Positions 1-6,363 of a stretch of 11,178 nucleotides of DNA are shown piece by piece. This DNA comes from CAYGZA01 sp964354135 (GTDB lineage: Bacteria; Planctomycetota; Planctomycetia; Pirellulales; Thermoguttaceae), in contig CAYGZA010000230.1 in NCBI GenBank assembly GCA_964354135.1, positions 1 through 11,178 of the forward strand. The letters run 5' to 3'. How positions within the stretch are numbered: position 1 is the stretch's first letter; each line of letters begins with the position of its first letter. The notes under the pieces are model-generated. The model did no database searches, was not told the origin of the DNA, and worked only from the letters and a program-made list of their open reading frames with translations. Both the position numbers and the translations under genes were made by a program.

Positions 1-1
1 C

Positions 2-241
2 AAGAAAGGCGAAGACCCCACCAAGCGGATCCAGCGCAACGACCTGATGCGCCTGGTCACCAAGGGGCTCAACCGCAACGAGCGGCTGATCATCATCCTC
101 TACTACTACGAGGAGCTGACGATGAAGGAGATCGGCGCGACGCTCGACTTGAGCGAAAGCCGCGTCAGCCAGATGCACAGCTCCATCGTGCAAAGGCTCC
201 AGAACCAGCTCAACCAGCGGCGGCCCGAATTCGGGGTCTAG
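2..241 (+). CDS. RNA polymerase sigma factor, FliA/WhiG family, C-terminal part (5' end outside window)
   Basis: The frame is open from the left edge, so only the last 79 residues are seen. They form sigma-70 region 4. A helix ending in LNRNERLIIILYYYEEL is followed by the helix-turn-helix LTMKEIGATLDLSESRVSQM, which binds the -35 promoter element, and then a basic C-terminal helix. The YYYEELTMKEIG motif and the short tail after the HTH are typical of the FliA/WhiG (sigma-28) group, which directs core polymerase to flagellar or developmental promoters. An anti-sigma factor of the matching kind, FlgM, is encoded at 6065-6343. Regions 1 to 3 lie outside the window, so the exact subfamily is inferred from region 4 alone. 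An in-frame ATG at 47 is internal, because the reading frame and the sigma-like sequence continue upstream of it. Confidence 0.9.
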   Translation, partial: KKGEDPTKRIQRNDLMRLVTKGLNRNERLIIILYYYEELTMKEIGATLDLSESRVSQMHSSIVQRLQNQLNQRRPEFGV

Positions 242-270
242 CCGCGGAAGTCGCGGTTGACTTTCCTTCC
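242..270 (+). terminator. Weak terminator-like hairpin after the sigma factor gene
   Basis: Directly after the stop codon, CCGCG (242-246) and CGCGG (252-256) form a 5-bp all-GC stem around the loop GAAGT. The sequence that follows is pyrimidine-rich (ttgactttccttccttc), not a clean T run. The stem is short, and its right side touches the proposed -35 box of the next promoter, so this is a tentative call. Confidence 0.25.
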
Positions 271-284
271 TTCTCTGGTCTAAT
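257..284 (+). promoter_or_regulatory. Putative sigma-70-type promoter for the hicA-remnant/hicB unit
   Basis: TTGACT (257-262, five of six matches to TTGACA) and TCTAAT (279-284, five of six matches to TATAAT) are separated by 16 nt. The predicted start of transcription is near 291, just ahead of the GTG at 302 that opens the hicA-like stub. This would give the remnant toxin-antitoxin unit its own short leader, separate from the sigma factor gene. Confidence 0.45.
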
Positions 285-301
285 GAACGGTGAGGGTGCC
301 T

Positions 302-334
302 GTGAAGGTCCGCGAGGCCCAATTGAAGGAGTAA
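302..334 (+). pseudogene. hicA: Remnant of a hicA toxin gene, internally deleted to 10 codons
   Basis: The tiny frame GTG...TAA encodes MKVREAQLKE. The first five residues match the usual start of short HicA mRNA interferases (MKVRE/D followed by a helix), and the last five match their usual end (a helix finishing in AxLKE or similar). The roughly 50-residue middle is absent, including the G-S-H-x-x-Y segment with the catalytic histidine. The stub sits where hicA normally lies: immediately 5' of hicB, with 5 nt between its stop and the hicB start. Its last two codons (AAG GAG) also serve as the hicB ribosome binding site. The sequence directly shows the frame and its position. That it is a deletion scar is inferred from remembered HicA termini. 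The alternative is a chance leader peptide. Confidence 0.5.
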
Positions 335-339
335 AGCCG

Positions 340-555
340 GTGCAATACGCCGTGGTCATCGAGAAGGGGGAGCAGAACTACTCTGCTTACGTCCCCGATC
401 TGACCGGGTGCGTGGCGACCGGTGACACCCTCGAAGACGTCCGGCAAGAGATCCGAACCGCCATCGATTTTCACCTCGAAGGGCTCAAGGAAGACGGCAT
501 CCCTGTGCCGGAGGCTAAGACAGTCTGCGACTACGTAGAGGCATCGGTCGTCTGA
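340..555 (+). CDS. hicB: HicB-family type II antitoxin (short form, apparently orphan)
   Basis: This 71-residue protein begins QYAVVIEKGEQNYSAYVPDL and continues GCVATGDTLEDVRQEIRTAI. That is the compact HicB/COG1598 fold: a partly degraded RNase-H-like beta-sheet domain that wraps the HicA toxin. No C-terminal DNA-binding domain follows, as is common for this short type. GTG at 340 is chosen because AAGGAG lies at 326-331 with an 8-nt spacer and because family members start at this point. A start at ATG 283 would add 19 residues (MNGEGACEG...) unlike the family. No intact hicA is present; only the 10-codon stub upstream remains. The gene ends 1 nt from the end of the convergent gene at 557. 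HicB normally neutralises the HicA ribonuclease; what it does without a partner cannot be told from the sequence. Confidence 0.85.
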   Translation: MQYAVVIEKGEQNYSAYVPDLTGCVATGDTLEDVRQEIRTAIDFHLEGLKEDGIPVPEAKTVCDYVEASVV

Positions 556-556
556 C

Positions 557-1189
557 TTAGACCAGCGACTCGAAGTACGCGATCAGCCCCGCGACGATCG
601 CCACCACGGCAATTGCGACGATCACGACCCGCCAAGTCAATTCCGTCGTCCAGGTGCCCTTCGGCGGCGGTATTCCATCCGCGAACTGGTGACCGCACCA
701 CTCGCACTCCTTCAGGTAGGGCGACCTGAAGGCTTCGTCGCACGTGGGGCAGATCACCAACGGGGACAACCCTTCCGCCCGACTCTCTTCCTGCCCGGGA
801 TACTCCGCAAAACGGAACTGCGTGTTCGCGGTGCCGCAGAAGGGGCAGCGGGCCATGCGCGGCGCCCCGCACCCGGGGCATCGGGGCCATGGGTCGAGCT
901 CCGGCGCCTCTTCGCCCGGCTCCTCCTCGATCGCCAGGTCCCGATCCCCGGCCCTCGTCGAGGCGGAACGGTCGAATTCCAGGGCCATCCGCCGGGCCGC
1001 TTCCGCGTCCTCGGCAGCCACCACGACCCGCGGGAGCGTCGGCCATCCGACGATGTCCACGCCGGCCCCGCCCTCCAACACGTCGTTGGTCACGATCGCC
1101 CGGATCCCGGCCTCCCCGAGGTGGTTTTTCAGCATGTGGGCCTCCGGCGAGTTCCGGGCGGCATAGATGACCTTCAGGCCGTCGGACAT
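557..1189 (-). CDS. DUF2007-like domain protein with two zinc clusters and a C-terminal membrane anchor
   Basis: The product is 210 residues. Residues 5-72 (KVIYAARNSPEAHMLKNHL..., ending in AEDAEAARRMALEF) resemble the DUF2007 'putative signal transducing protein' fold. An acidic linker (about 83-98) follows. C104/C107 with C115/C118 and C147/C150 with C162/C165 then form two four-cysteine, zinc-ribbon-like sites. Residues 186-205 are a hydrophobic helix four residues from the C-terminus, so the protein is probably tail-anchored with its zinc domains in the cytoplasm. The start at 1189 has GGGAG 7 nt upstream. A longer in-frame start at 1333 adds 48 residues with no family character. It faces hicB with a 1-nt gap between stop codons. 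Its exact function is unknown; no catalytic motif is seen. Confidence 0.8.
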   Translation of the reverse strand: MSDGLKVIYAARNSPEAHMLKNHLGEAGIRAIVTNDVLEGGAGVDIVGWPTLPRVVVAAEDAEAARRMALEFDRSASTRAGDRDLAIEEEPGEEAPELDPWPRCPGCGAPRMARCPFCGTANTQFRFAEYPGQEESRAEGLSPLVICPTCDEAFRSPYLKECEWCGHQFADGIPPPKGTWTTELTWRVVIVAIAVVAIVAGLIAYFESLV

Positions 1190-1268
1190 TGGCGGACTCC
1201 CTTTGGGCTTTCCCCCTCGACTGGACGGCGAAAACACCGCGAGAGGATTGGCACGCCCTCTTCCTGCA

Positions 1269-1274
1269 ATTATA
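1269..1274 (-). promoter_or_regulatory. Putative -10 box (TATAAT) for the DUF2007/zinc-ribbon gene
   Basis: The minus strand carries a perfect TATAAT in an AT-rich island (gttataattg) that stands out in this GC-rich region. It would start transcription near 1262, giving a leader of about 70 nt before the ATG at 1189. No good -35 hexamer is found 16-18 nt upstream, so only the -10 is called. Confidence 0.4.
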
Positions 1275-1356
1275 ACGGAAACCGGCACTTGGGCATCCAT
1301 GCCCCCGAACGTGTTGTGTCGTGAGAAACGCACCGAATCGCCGTAGGAGAACCGCC

Positions 1357-3792
1357 GTGAATCGTACCACAGCCGCGCCCGCTTTGAATGCGTCTTTTCA
1401 CCAGCCTGGGCTCAGCACTGAGTACCCAGGACTCAGTACTCAGTACCCAGTACTCAGCACTCAGGACTCGGTACTCAGTACTCAGTACTCGCTGCTCGGC
1501 AACTCGCGGAACGCGACACGAAGCCACGGGCATATCACCCCGTTCCTTCCGCGGTTCGTCGGTCGTCTGACGGGTCTCGTTCTACTCTTCCTTTGTGCCG
1601 GGGCGTTCTCCGCGCGGGCCGATAGTCCGCGCGTGCTTCCATCGGGACAGTTCCCCCAGGACAAGCGGCTCGGCCCGCTTGCGGACCTCAACGGCTACTT
1701 CCCCTTCCACCCGCAGCCCACGCTGGACGCCTGGAAGGTCCGCGCGGAGCGGCTGCGCCGGCAACTGCTGGTCGCCACCGGCCTGTGGCCCATGCCCGCC
1801 AGGACTCCCGACAACGCGGTCATCCACGGCAAAGTCGATCGCGAGGGCTTCACCGTGGAAAAGGTGTTCCTGGAGAGTTTCCCCGGCCATTTTGTGACCG
1901 GGAGTCTTTACCGGCCCAAGGGCCGCAGCGGCAAGCTGCCTGGGGTGCTCTGTCCCCACGGCCACTGGGCCAACGGGCGTTTCTATGAAGCCCCGGCGAA
2001 GGAGCATCCGTGGTCGCTGGTCCGCGGCGAGGAGCGTTTTGCCCTAAGCGGCCGCTATCCCTTGCAGGCCCGCTGCGTCACGCTGGCCCGGATGGGCTGC
2101 ATCGTGTTCCATTACGACATGGTCGGCTATGCCGACAGCGTGCAACTTGCGCACGGCCCCGGATTCCGACAGCAGATGAGCGGCCCGGAGAGCTGGGGCT
2201 ACTTCAGCCCGCAGGCCGAGAGCCGCCTCCAGAACATGATGGGCCTCCAGACCTACAACTCGATCCGCGTGCTGGACTGGTTCCTGGATCTCCCCGACGT
2301 GGACCCGAAGCGGATCGCCGTCACCGGCGCAAGCGGCGGCGGCACGCAGACCTTCATCCTCTCGGCGATCGACCAACGGGCGGCAGTCCCCTTCCCGGCG
2401 GTGATGGTCGGCACGGCGATGCAGGGCGGCTGCACCTGCGAAAACGCCTGCTACCTGCGGGTCGGGACGGGGAACGTCGAGATCTCGGCGATTGTCGCGC
2501 CCCGCCCGCTTGGAATGACCGCCGCCGACGATTGGACCAAGGAGATCGCCGCAAAAGGGCTTCCCGAGCTGAAGGAGCACTACAAGCTCTTCGGCAAGGA
2601 AGACCTGGTGATGGCGAAGCCCCTGGTGCAATTCCCCCACAACTACAACTACGTATCGCGGGCCGTGATGTACCTGTGGCTCAACAAGCACCTGCACCTG
2701 GGCCTGCCGGAGCCGATTGTGGAGGAGGATTTCCAGCCGCTCTCGAAGGCCGAGATGAGCGTTTGGAACGACAAGCACCCGAAGCCCCGCGGCGGCGAGG
2801 ACTACGAGCGGTCGCTCCTGAAATGGATCACCGAGGATTCCCAGCGGCAGATGGAATCGCTGGTGCCGCGCGACGCCGCCTCGCTGGCCAAGTACCGCGA
2901 GATCGTGGGCGGCGCGGTCGACGTGATGATCGGCCGCGGCCTGCCGCCGGCCGGCGCGGTTCAGGTTGCCTCGCGGCAGGAGCAAGACCTCGGCCCGTGG
3001 CGGATGAGCAAGCTCCTGCTCAACTCCGCGGCCCAAGACGAGCAGGTCCCAGCGATCCTCCTGGAACCCAAGGGACCGGCCAAGGCCACCGCCATCTGGA
3101 TCGACCGCCAGGGCAAACAAGGCCTCTTCGAGCAGGGCCCGGCGGCCCAGCCGATTGCCCAGGTGCGGGACCTCTTGACGGCGGGCATCGCTGTGTTGGG
3201 AATCGACCTCTTCGGCCAAGGGGAGTTCACCCCGGACGGCAAGCCGCTGCCCCAGGCCCGCGTCTCCAACAAATACCACGGCGACATGAAGGAGTTTTGG
3301 ACCAAGGGGCCGCCGAAAGAGAAAGAGAAGGAACACCCCTGGGACCGCTATTTGGGCTACACCCTGGGCTACAACCATCCCCTGTTCTCCCAGCGGGTAC
3401 ACGACATCCTTGCCGCGGTGTCGTTCGTCAAGCACGATCGGGCGGGACAGAAGGTCGCCCTGTTCGGCATGAACGGCGCGGGGCATTGGGTGGCGGCCGC
3501 TCGGGCCCAGGCCGGCGGGACGATCGACGTGGCGGTCCTCGACACGGCCGGCTTCCGCTTCGCCAAGATCGCGGCCCCGGACGACCCCGACTTGCTTCCC
3601 GGGGGGGCGAAGTACCTCGATCTTCCGGGTATGTTGGCCCTCTCGGCCCCGCACCGCTTGATCGTCGCCGGCGAGAAGGGACAAGTGCCGCCGGTCCTTG
3701 CCGCCGCCTACCAGGCCGCCGGACACCCCGACAATCTCAGCGTGCTCACCGAGGGTGCGCCGCTTGAGGCGGCGAAATGGCTCGCCCCTTAA
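1357..3792 (+). CDS. Secreted two-domain alpha/beta hydrolase, acetyl xylan esterase-like
   Basis: The product is 811 residues. GTG 1357 is chosen because TAGGAG ends 7 nt before it; GTG 1321 is in frame but lacks a site. Residues 19-47 come from a heptanucleotide repeat and read as a 7-residue peptide repeat (LSTxYPx). The signal peptide follows late: PRFVGRLTG, then LVLLFLCAGAF and ARA, with cleavage near residue 88. The first hydrolase domain carries the nucleophile elbow G-A-S-G-G-G (Ser326), an acidic residue in AADDWT (Asp391/392) and FPHNYN (His428), a plausible Ser-Asp-His triad of the acetyl xylan esterase group, which deacetylates plant polysaccharides. A second hydrolase-like domain (about 560-811) has G-M-N-G-A-G, with Asn706 where serine is expected, so it is probably non-catalytic. 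The N-terminal extension before the signal peptide is odd. The substrate is inferred from the family only. Confidence 0.85.
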   Translation: MNRTTAAPALNASFHQPGLSTEYPGLSTQYPVLSTQDSVLSTQYSLLGNSRNATRSHGHITPFLPRFVGRLTGLVLLFLCAGAFSARADSPRVLPSGQFPQDKRLGPLADLNGYFPFHPQPTLDAWKVRAERLRRQLLVATGLWPMPARTPDNAVIHGKVDREGFTVEKVFLESFPGHFVTGSLYRPKGRSGKLPGVLCPHGHWANGRFYEAPAKEHPWSLVRGEERFALSGRYPLQARCVTLARMGCIVFHYDMVGYADSVQLAHGPGFRQQMSGPESWGYFSPQAESRLQNMMGLQTYNSIRVLDWFLDLPDVDPKRIAVTGASGGGTQTFILSAIDQRAAVPFPAVMVGTAMQGGCTCENACYLRVGTGNVEISAIVAPRPLGMTAADDWTKEIAAKGLPELKEHYKLFGKEDLVMAKPLVQFPHNYNYVSRAVMYLWLNKHLHLGLPEPIVEEDFQPLSKAEMSVWNDKHPKPRGGEDYERSLLKWITEDSQRQMESLVPRDAASLAKYREIVGGAVDVMIGRGLPPAGAVQVASRQEQDLGPWRMSKLLLNSAAQDEQVPAILLEPKGPAKATAIWIDRQGKQGLFEQGPAAQPIAQVRDLLTAGIAVLGIDLFGQGEFTPDGKPLPQARVSNKYHGDMKEFWTKGPPKEKEKEHPWDRYLGYTLGYNHPLFSQRVHDILAAVSFVKHDRAGQKVALFGMNGAGHWVAAARAQAGGTIDVAVLDTAGFRFAKIAAPDDPDLLPGGAKYLDLPGMLALSAPHRLIVAGEKGQVPPVLAAAYQAAGHPDNLSVLTEGAPLEAAKWLAP
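1411..1501 (+). repeat. Heptanucleotide tandem repeat, consensus CTCAGTA, about 13 units, inside the esterase gene
   Basis: Read in sevens from 1411 the units are ctcagca, ctgagta, cccagga, ctcagta, ctcagta, cccagta, ctcagca, ctcagga, ctcggta, ctcagta, ctcagta, then the decayed ctcgctg and ctcggca. Three units make 21 nt, or seven codons, so the translated product is a 7-residue repeat (LSTEYPG, LSTQYPV, LSTQDSV, LSTQYSL). No in-frame stop occurs. The frame opens upstream of the tract, and no ATG, GTG or TTG start lies between the tract and the signal peptide. The format resembles the STRR repeats of filamentous cyanobacteria. Confidence 0.9.
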
Positions 3793-3840
3793 GACGGAGT
3801 GCGAACCGAAGGGGACGCCAAACGGGAAGAGCCCATCGAC

Positions 3841-4053
3841 CTATCGCGGCTTGGGCCTGCGGGGACGGAGACGCGGCCGCCGCTGGGCATTGGGGGCCGC
3901 CGCGTGGAGCCAACGCGCGATCAGCCTGGCCAATTGCCGGTCCATCCACCGATCAAACCGGCGAAAGGACCGCTGCGGCAGGCGGATCGGCCCGATGCTG
4001 CCGCCGAGGCTGTCCCGCCCACCTGAATTGCTGGCAAAAGGCTCGTGATCCAT
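3841..4053 (-). CDS. Small basic hypothetical protein (70 residues)
   Basis: A 70-residue frame starts at ATG 4053 with a purine-rich GGGAAGAG just upstream, rather close to the start. The middle part, FRRFDRWMDRQLARLIARW, is a plausible amphipathic helix rich in Arg and Trp. The tail (about 55-70) is almost entirely Arg, Pro and Lys and could bind nucleic acid or membranes. I do not recognise a named family. It lies between the terminator of the EF-hand gene and the esterase stop, converging on the esterase with 48 nt between stop codons. Codon choice looks coding-like, but long open frames are common at this GC content. The same frame opens further upstream to 4239, crossing the terminator hairpin, which argues against that longer start. 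The plus strand of 3793-4245 shows no convincing gene. Confidence 0.45.
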   Translation of the reverse strand: MDHEPFASNSGGRDSLGGSIGPIRLPQRSFRRFDRWMDRQLARLIARWLHAAAPNAQRRPRLRPRRPKPR

Positions 4054-4183
4054 CGCTCTTCCCGCGCAGAAGCCGACGCTGGCTGCTTCTGTTACGAAGG
4101 ACACGCGGCATCGGTTCGGGTTCGCCCCTTGGCTTTCCCCGTTTCCCCTTCTTGCACGCTCGTGAGGGTCACGACGTGCCCCA

Positions 4184-4222
4184 AGAAAAAGCACACCCGG
4201 GAGGCTCGGGGCTTCCCGGGTG
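4184..4222 (-). terminator. Intrinsic terminator of the EF-hand protein gene
   Basis: Arms 4194-4205 (cacccgggaggc) and 4211-4222 (gcttcccgggtg) pair over 12 bp with one G-T pair around a 5-nt loop. On the minus strand the stem is followed by tgcttttttc-like sequence (a run of five T from 4190 to 4186). It begins 24 nt after the stop codon at 4246. This is a textbook Rho-independent terminator for the minus-strand gene; on the plus strand only a short T run follows. Confidence 0.85.
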
Positions 4223-4245
4223 CGGCGTTTCCACTCCATCCTCCG

Positions 4246-5505
4246 TCAGTCCTCACCGTGCTTCTTTCCTTTAGCTTTCTCCCCGTGTTGCTTCTCGCCC
4301 TCGGCCTTCTCGCCGCGCTTCTTCTTGGCCTTGGGTTTGTCGGCGTGCGGTTTCTCACCCTCAGCCTTCTTGGCGTGTTGCTTCTTGCCTTTCTGCTTCT
4401 TCTCGGCGAGCGCCTTCTTGGCGGCCGGTTTGCGGTCGGCAGCCTTGAGCCGCTCGGCGGTCGTCCCCCAACGCGGCGGCTGCGGCCGCTGGGTCGGGCC
4501 AGGAAGCAGGTGTTTCATCCCGCTCACGAATTCGTCCAGGCTCAACAGGCCGTCCTTGTTGCGGTCCATGCGGAGGAAAAGGACCCTGGGATCCGACAGC
4601 ATCGCGCGAAAACGCTCAGGGGGCGCAAGCCAAGCTCCGGCATGGATCTTCGCCAGCGCAGCTCTGCCCTTGGCAGCGGCGGCCTCCGCACGTTGCCGCT
4701 GGGCTTCGGCGGCCCACGGCCCGGCCGCCCACGGGCCAACCGGTCCGGTGGGCTTCTGCGCCAGCTCGGAGGGCGGCCCGAAGGGTCCGCCACGGAACGC
4801 CGGACCGAACGGTGGGGGCGGTCCTTTGGCCATTGGGGGAGGCGGCCCCTGAGGTCCGCCGGGAAAGGCCGGACCGAATGGAGGCGGCGGCACTTTCGCC
4901 ATGCCGGGAGGCGGGCCTTGAGGCCGGCCGGGGAAAGCCGGTCCGCCCGGTGGGGGCGGTGACTTCGGCGGCATAGGCGGAACCGGACGCCCAAGTGGCA
5001 TCGCGGCTTTCAGCTCGTCCAACGTCACCTTCTTGTCGCCGTTCTTGTCGGCCCTGAGGAGCAACTGCTTCATCCGCTCCGGCATCCCCGGCGGGATCTC
5101 GTCGGCCGTGATCCTCTTGTCATGATTGCTGTCTAACCGCTTGAACATGACCTCCGGGTCAGGACGCCCCGGCGGAGGACCTCCCGGACCGCCGCGAGTC
5201 GGCGGGCCGTCCGGACCACCGGGAGGGCCAAACCGGCCAGCCTTTGTGAACTCAGCCCATTCTTCCCGTGTTACCTTGTTGTCCCCGTTCTTGTCGGCCC
5301 TGGTGAGCAGTGCTTTGAGGCGTTCCGGCGCCCCGTCCGGGATTTCGTCGGCCGTGACGACGCCGTCGTTATTCTTGTCCAACCGCTCGAACATCGCCCC
5401 CGGATTGGGGCGCTCGGGCCGTTTGGCCTCCTGCGCTGCCGCCAGATGGGGCAACAACACGAGCCCCGCGGCCGCCAAACCGACCAGACACAACTTGCGA
5501 ACCAT
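4246..5505 (-). CDS. Exported EF-hand calcium-binding protein with Pro/Gly-rich linkers and Lys-rich tail
   Basis: The product is 419 residues. ATG 5505 has GGAGGAG 7 nt upstream. A signal peptide (MVRKLCLVGLAAAGLVLL, then HLAAAQ, cleavage near residue 25) sends it out of the cytoplasm. Five EF-hand loops follow: DKNNDGVVTADE (43-54), DKNGDNKVTREE (71-82), DSNHDKRITADE (125-136), DKNGDKKVTLDE (153-164) and DRNKDGLLSLDE (314-325). Two pairs are separated by a Pro/Gly-rich stretch (91-116). A longer Pro/Gly region (about 170-260) contains three 23-residue repeats. An Ala-rich helix and the lone fifth EF-hand come next, then a tail (about 358-419) of Lys, Glu, Gly and His (KKAEGEKPHADK-like). 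Such proteins are frequent in planctomycetes. Calcium binding is well supported by the Asp spacing; partner and role are unknown. It has its own terminator. Confidence 0.85.
   Translation of the reverse strand: MVRKLCLVGLAAAGLVLLPHLAAAQEAKRPERPNPGAMFERLDKNNDGVVTADEIPDGAPERLKALLTRADKNGDNKVTREEWAEFTKAGRFGPPGGPDGPPTRGGPGGPPPGRPDPEVMFKRLDSNHDKRITADEIPPGMPERMKQLLLRADKNGDKKVTLDELKAAMPLGRPVPPMPPKSPPPPGGPAFPGRPQGPPPGMAKVPPPPFGPAFPGGPQGPPPPMAKGPPPPFGPAFRGGPFGPPSELAQKPTGPVGPWAAGPWAAEAQRQRAEAAAAKGRAALAKIHAGAWLAPPERFRAMLSDPRVLFLRMDRNKDGLLSLDEFVSGMKHLLPGPTQRPQPPRWGTTAERLKAADRKPAAKKALAEKKQKGKKQHAKKAEGEKPHADKPKAKKKRGEKAEGEKQHGEKAKGKKHGED
4753..4959 (-). repeat. Three tandem 69-bp repeats coding for 23-residue Pro/Gly units
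   Basis: Within the EF-hand gene, residues 183-251 form three consecutive 23-residue units. They begin PPPPGGPAFPGRPQG, PPPPFGPAFPGGPQG and PPPPFGPAFRGGPFG, and end GMAKV, PMAKG and ELAQK. The first two are most alike; the third has diverged at its end. The unit length is a multiple of three, so copy number can change without shifting the frame. It is probably a flexible spacer between EF-hand pairs. Confidence 0.8.
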
Positions 5506-6064
5506 GAGCTTTCTCCTCCCCGTCTGGGCACGAAACATGGAACCGAACCCAACCCACTAAACCGGCCGGTTGGGATCCGGTATCGCCCGGACGGGGCTTT
5601 TTTTCATCATCCCCCTCGTGTGCGGGGATTCTCGACGCGGCGCCGCGTGCTCTCTTTCGCAGAAACGCAATCGACTCGGGTCGGGTCGATCTTGCCAGGT
5701 TTCCGAAGTCTGCCTACAATCCCGGCCCGAAATCGCGAACCTCCGGAACTGATAATGCGTATACCTACCAGAGCGGCCCGCGCCGCCCGCAAAGCCGTCT
5801 TGGCAGGCAGGCACTCCGCATGGGATAATCCACAAACAGGATGGCCTCGGCAGAAGTGCCTCCGACCGCCAGCCTCGACGCTTGTGTGTCAACAGGGCGC
5901 TTCGGGGATTGGTTCAATCGGCTGCTTGGCGTCGGACGATGAGACGGGTGCGGGCGTTTCGGCCTGCTCTGGTGGCGGTTTTCGGAGTGCCGGCGCGGCC
6001 TCCGGCAAGCTATGATTGATAGGACGGAAACGCACGTAGCGATAGGGCTAAAGGGAGGAATAGG
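5506..6064. other. Divergent intergenic region with no convincing gene
   Basis: This 559-nt gap separates the EF-hand gene (-) from flgM (+). It contains a perfect 12-bp palindrome AACCGGCCGGTT (5560-5571), a T7 run (5598-5604) after a weak 4-bp stem, and a good plus-strand promoter (5692-5720). A structured stretch has outer arms AGGCACT (5809-5815) and AGTGCCT (5855-5861) with an inner ATCC/GGAT stem. No tRNA, tmRNA, SRP RNA or RNase P RNA signature was recognised. Short open frames here lack ribosome binding sites and family character. No minus-strand promoter for the EF-hand gene could be identified with confidence. Confidence 0.6.
5692..5720 (+). promoter_or_regulatory. Putative sigma-70-type promoter upstream of flgM
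   Basis: TTGCCA (5692-5697) and TACAAT (5715-5720) are separated by exactly 17 nt, each with five of six consensus matches. Transcription would begin near 5727, leaving a leader of about 340 nt before the flgM start at 6065. No sigma-28-type promoter (TAAA, then GCCGATAA) was found in this interval. The promoter could instead drive an unrecognised small RNA. Confidence 0.5.
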
Positions 6065-6343
6065 ATGCAAGTCTACGGTCCGGCTCATCTGCACGGTCCC
6101 CAACCGGTCGGTCCGCCGCATGCGGCCCGGCTGAACAAGCCCGAGGCGCCGCCCTCCGCCGGACCGATCCAGGACGAGCTCCAGATCTCCGACGCCGGGC
6201 GGCTGATGGACAAGGTCCGCGACCTGCCGGAGATCCGCGGGGATCGGGTCAATGAGATCCGCGCCCAGATCGCCCAGGGGACCTACGAGACCGACGAGAA
6301 GCTCCGCGTCGCCGTGGCGCGGCTCTTGGACGAAATCAGGTAG
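6065..6343 (+). CDS. flgM: Anti-sigma-28 factor FlgM
   Basis: The product is 92 residues. ATG 6065 has GGGAGGAA (6053-6060) just upstream. The N-terminal half is Pro-rich and probably disordered (GPAHLHGPQPVGPPHAARL). The C-terminal half carries the FlgM signature: IRGDRVNEIRAQIAQGTYET, then a helix VAVARLLDEI. In other bacteria FlgM binds FliA/WhiG-type sigma factors and holds them inactive until the flagellar hook is complete, when FlgM is exported. Here the likely partner is the sigma factor ending at 241. No other flagellar gene is in view. The Fur-family gene starts 20 nt downstream on the same strand, so the two are probably co-transcribed from the promoter near 5700. Confidence 0.88.
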   Translation: MQVYGPAHLHGPQPVGPPHAARLNKPEAPPSAGPIQDELQISDAGRLMDKVRDLPEIRGDRVNEIRAQIAQGTYETDEKLRVAVARLLDEIR

Positions 6344-6363
6344 GCGGCCGTCCGCCCCCAATC

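Noticed and set aside
1411..1501. CRISPR array
   Set aside because: The units are 7 nt and directly adjacent, with no spacers, and no cas gene is present. The same holds for the polA tracts.
2010..3767. Long open frames of more than 550 codons on both strands across the esterase gene
   Set aside because: They lie opposite or out of phase with a gene that has a clear active site, signal peptide and ribosome binding site. Their translations are Arg/Gly/Pro-rich and show no family features; they are shadows caused by high GC.
5585..5604. GCCC/GGGC stem followed by seven T as an intrinsic terminator
   Set aside because: The stem is only 4 bp, and no plus-strand gene lies upstream for nearly 1.8 kb. 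Mentioned within the intergenic entry only.
5727..6000. Known structured RNA (SRP RNA, 6S, tmRNA, RNase P)
   Set aside because: None of the conserved core motifs of these RNAs could be found by eye.
5755..6015. Plus-strand frame of 86 codons upstream of flgM
   Set aside because: No ribosome binding site, composition rich in Gly/Ala/Ser without pattern, and no recognisable family.
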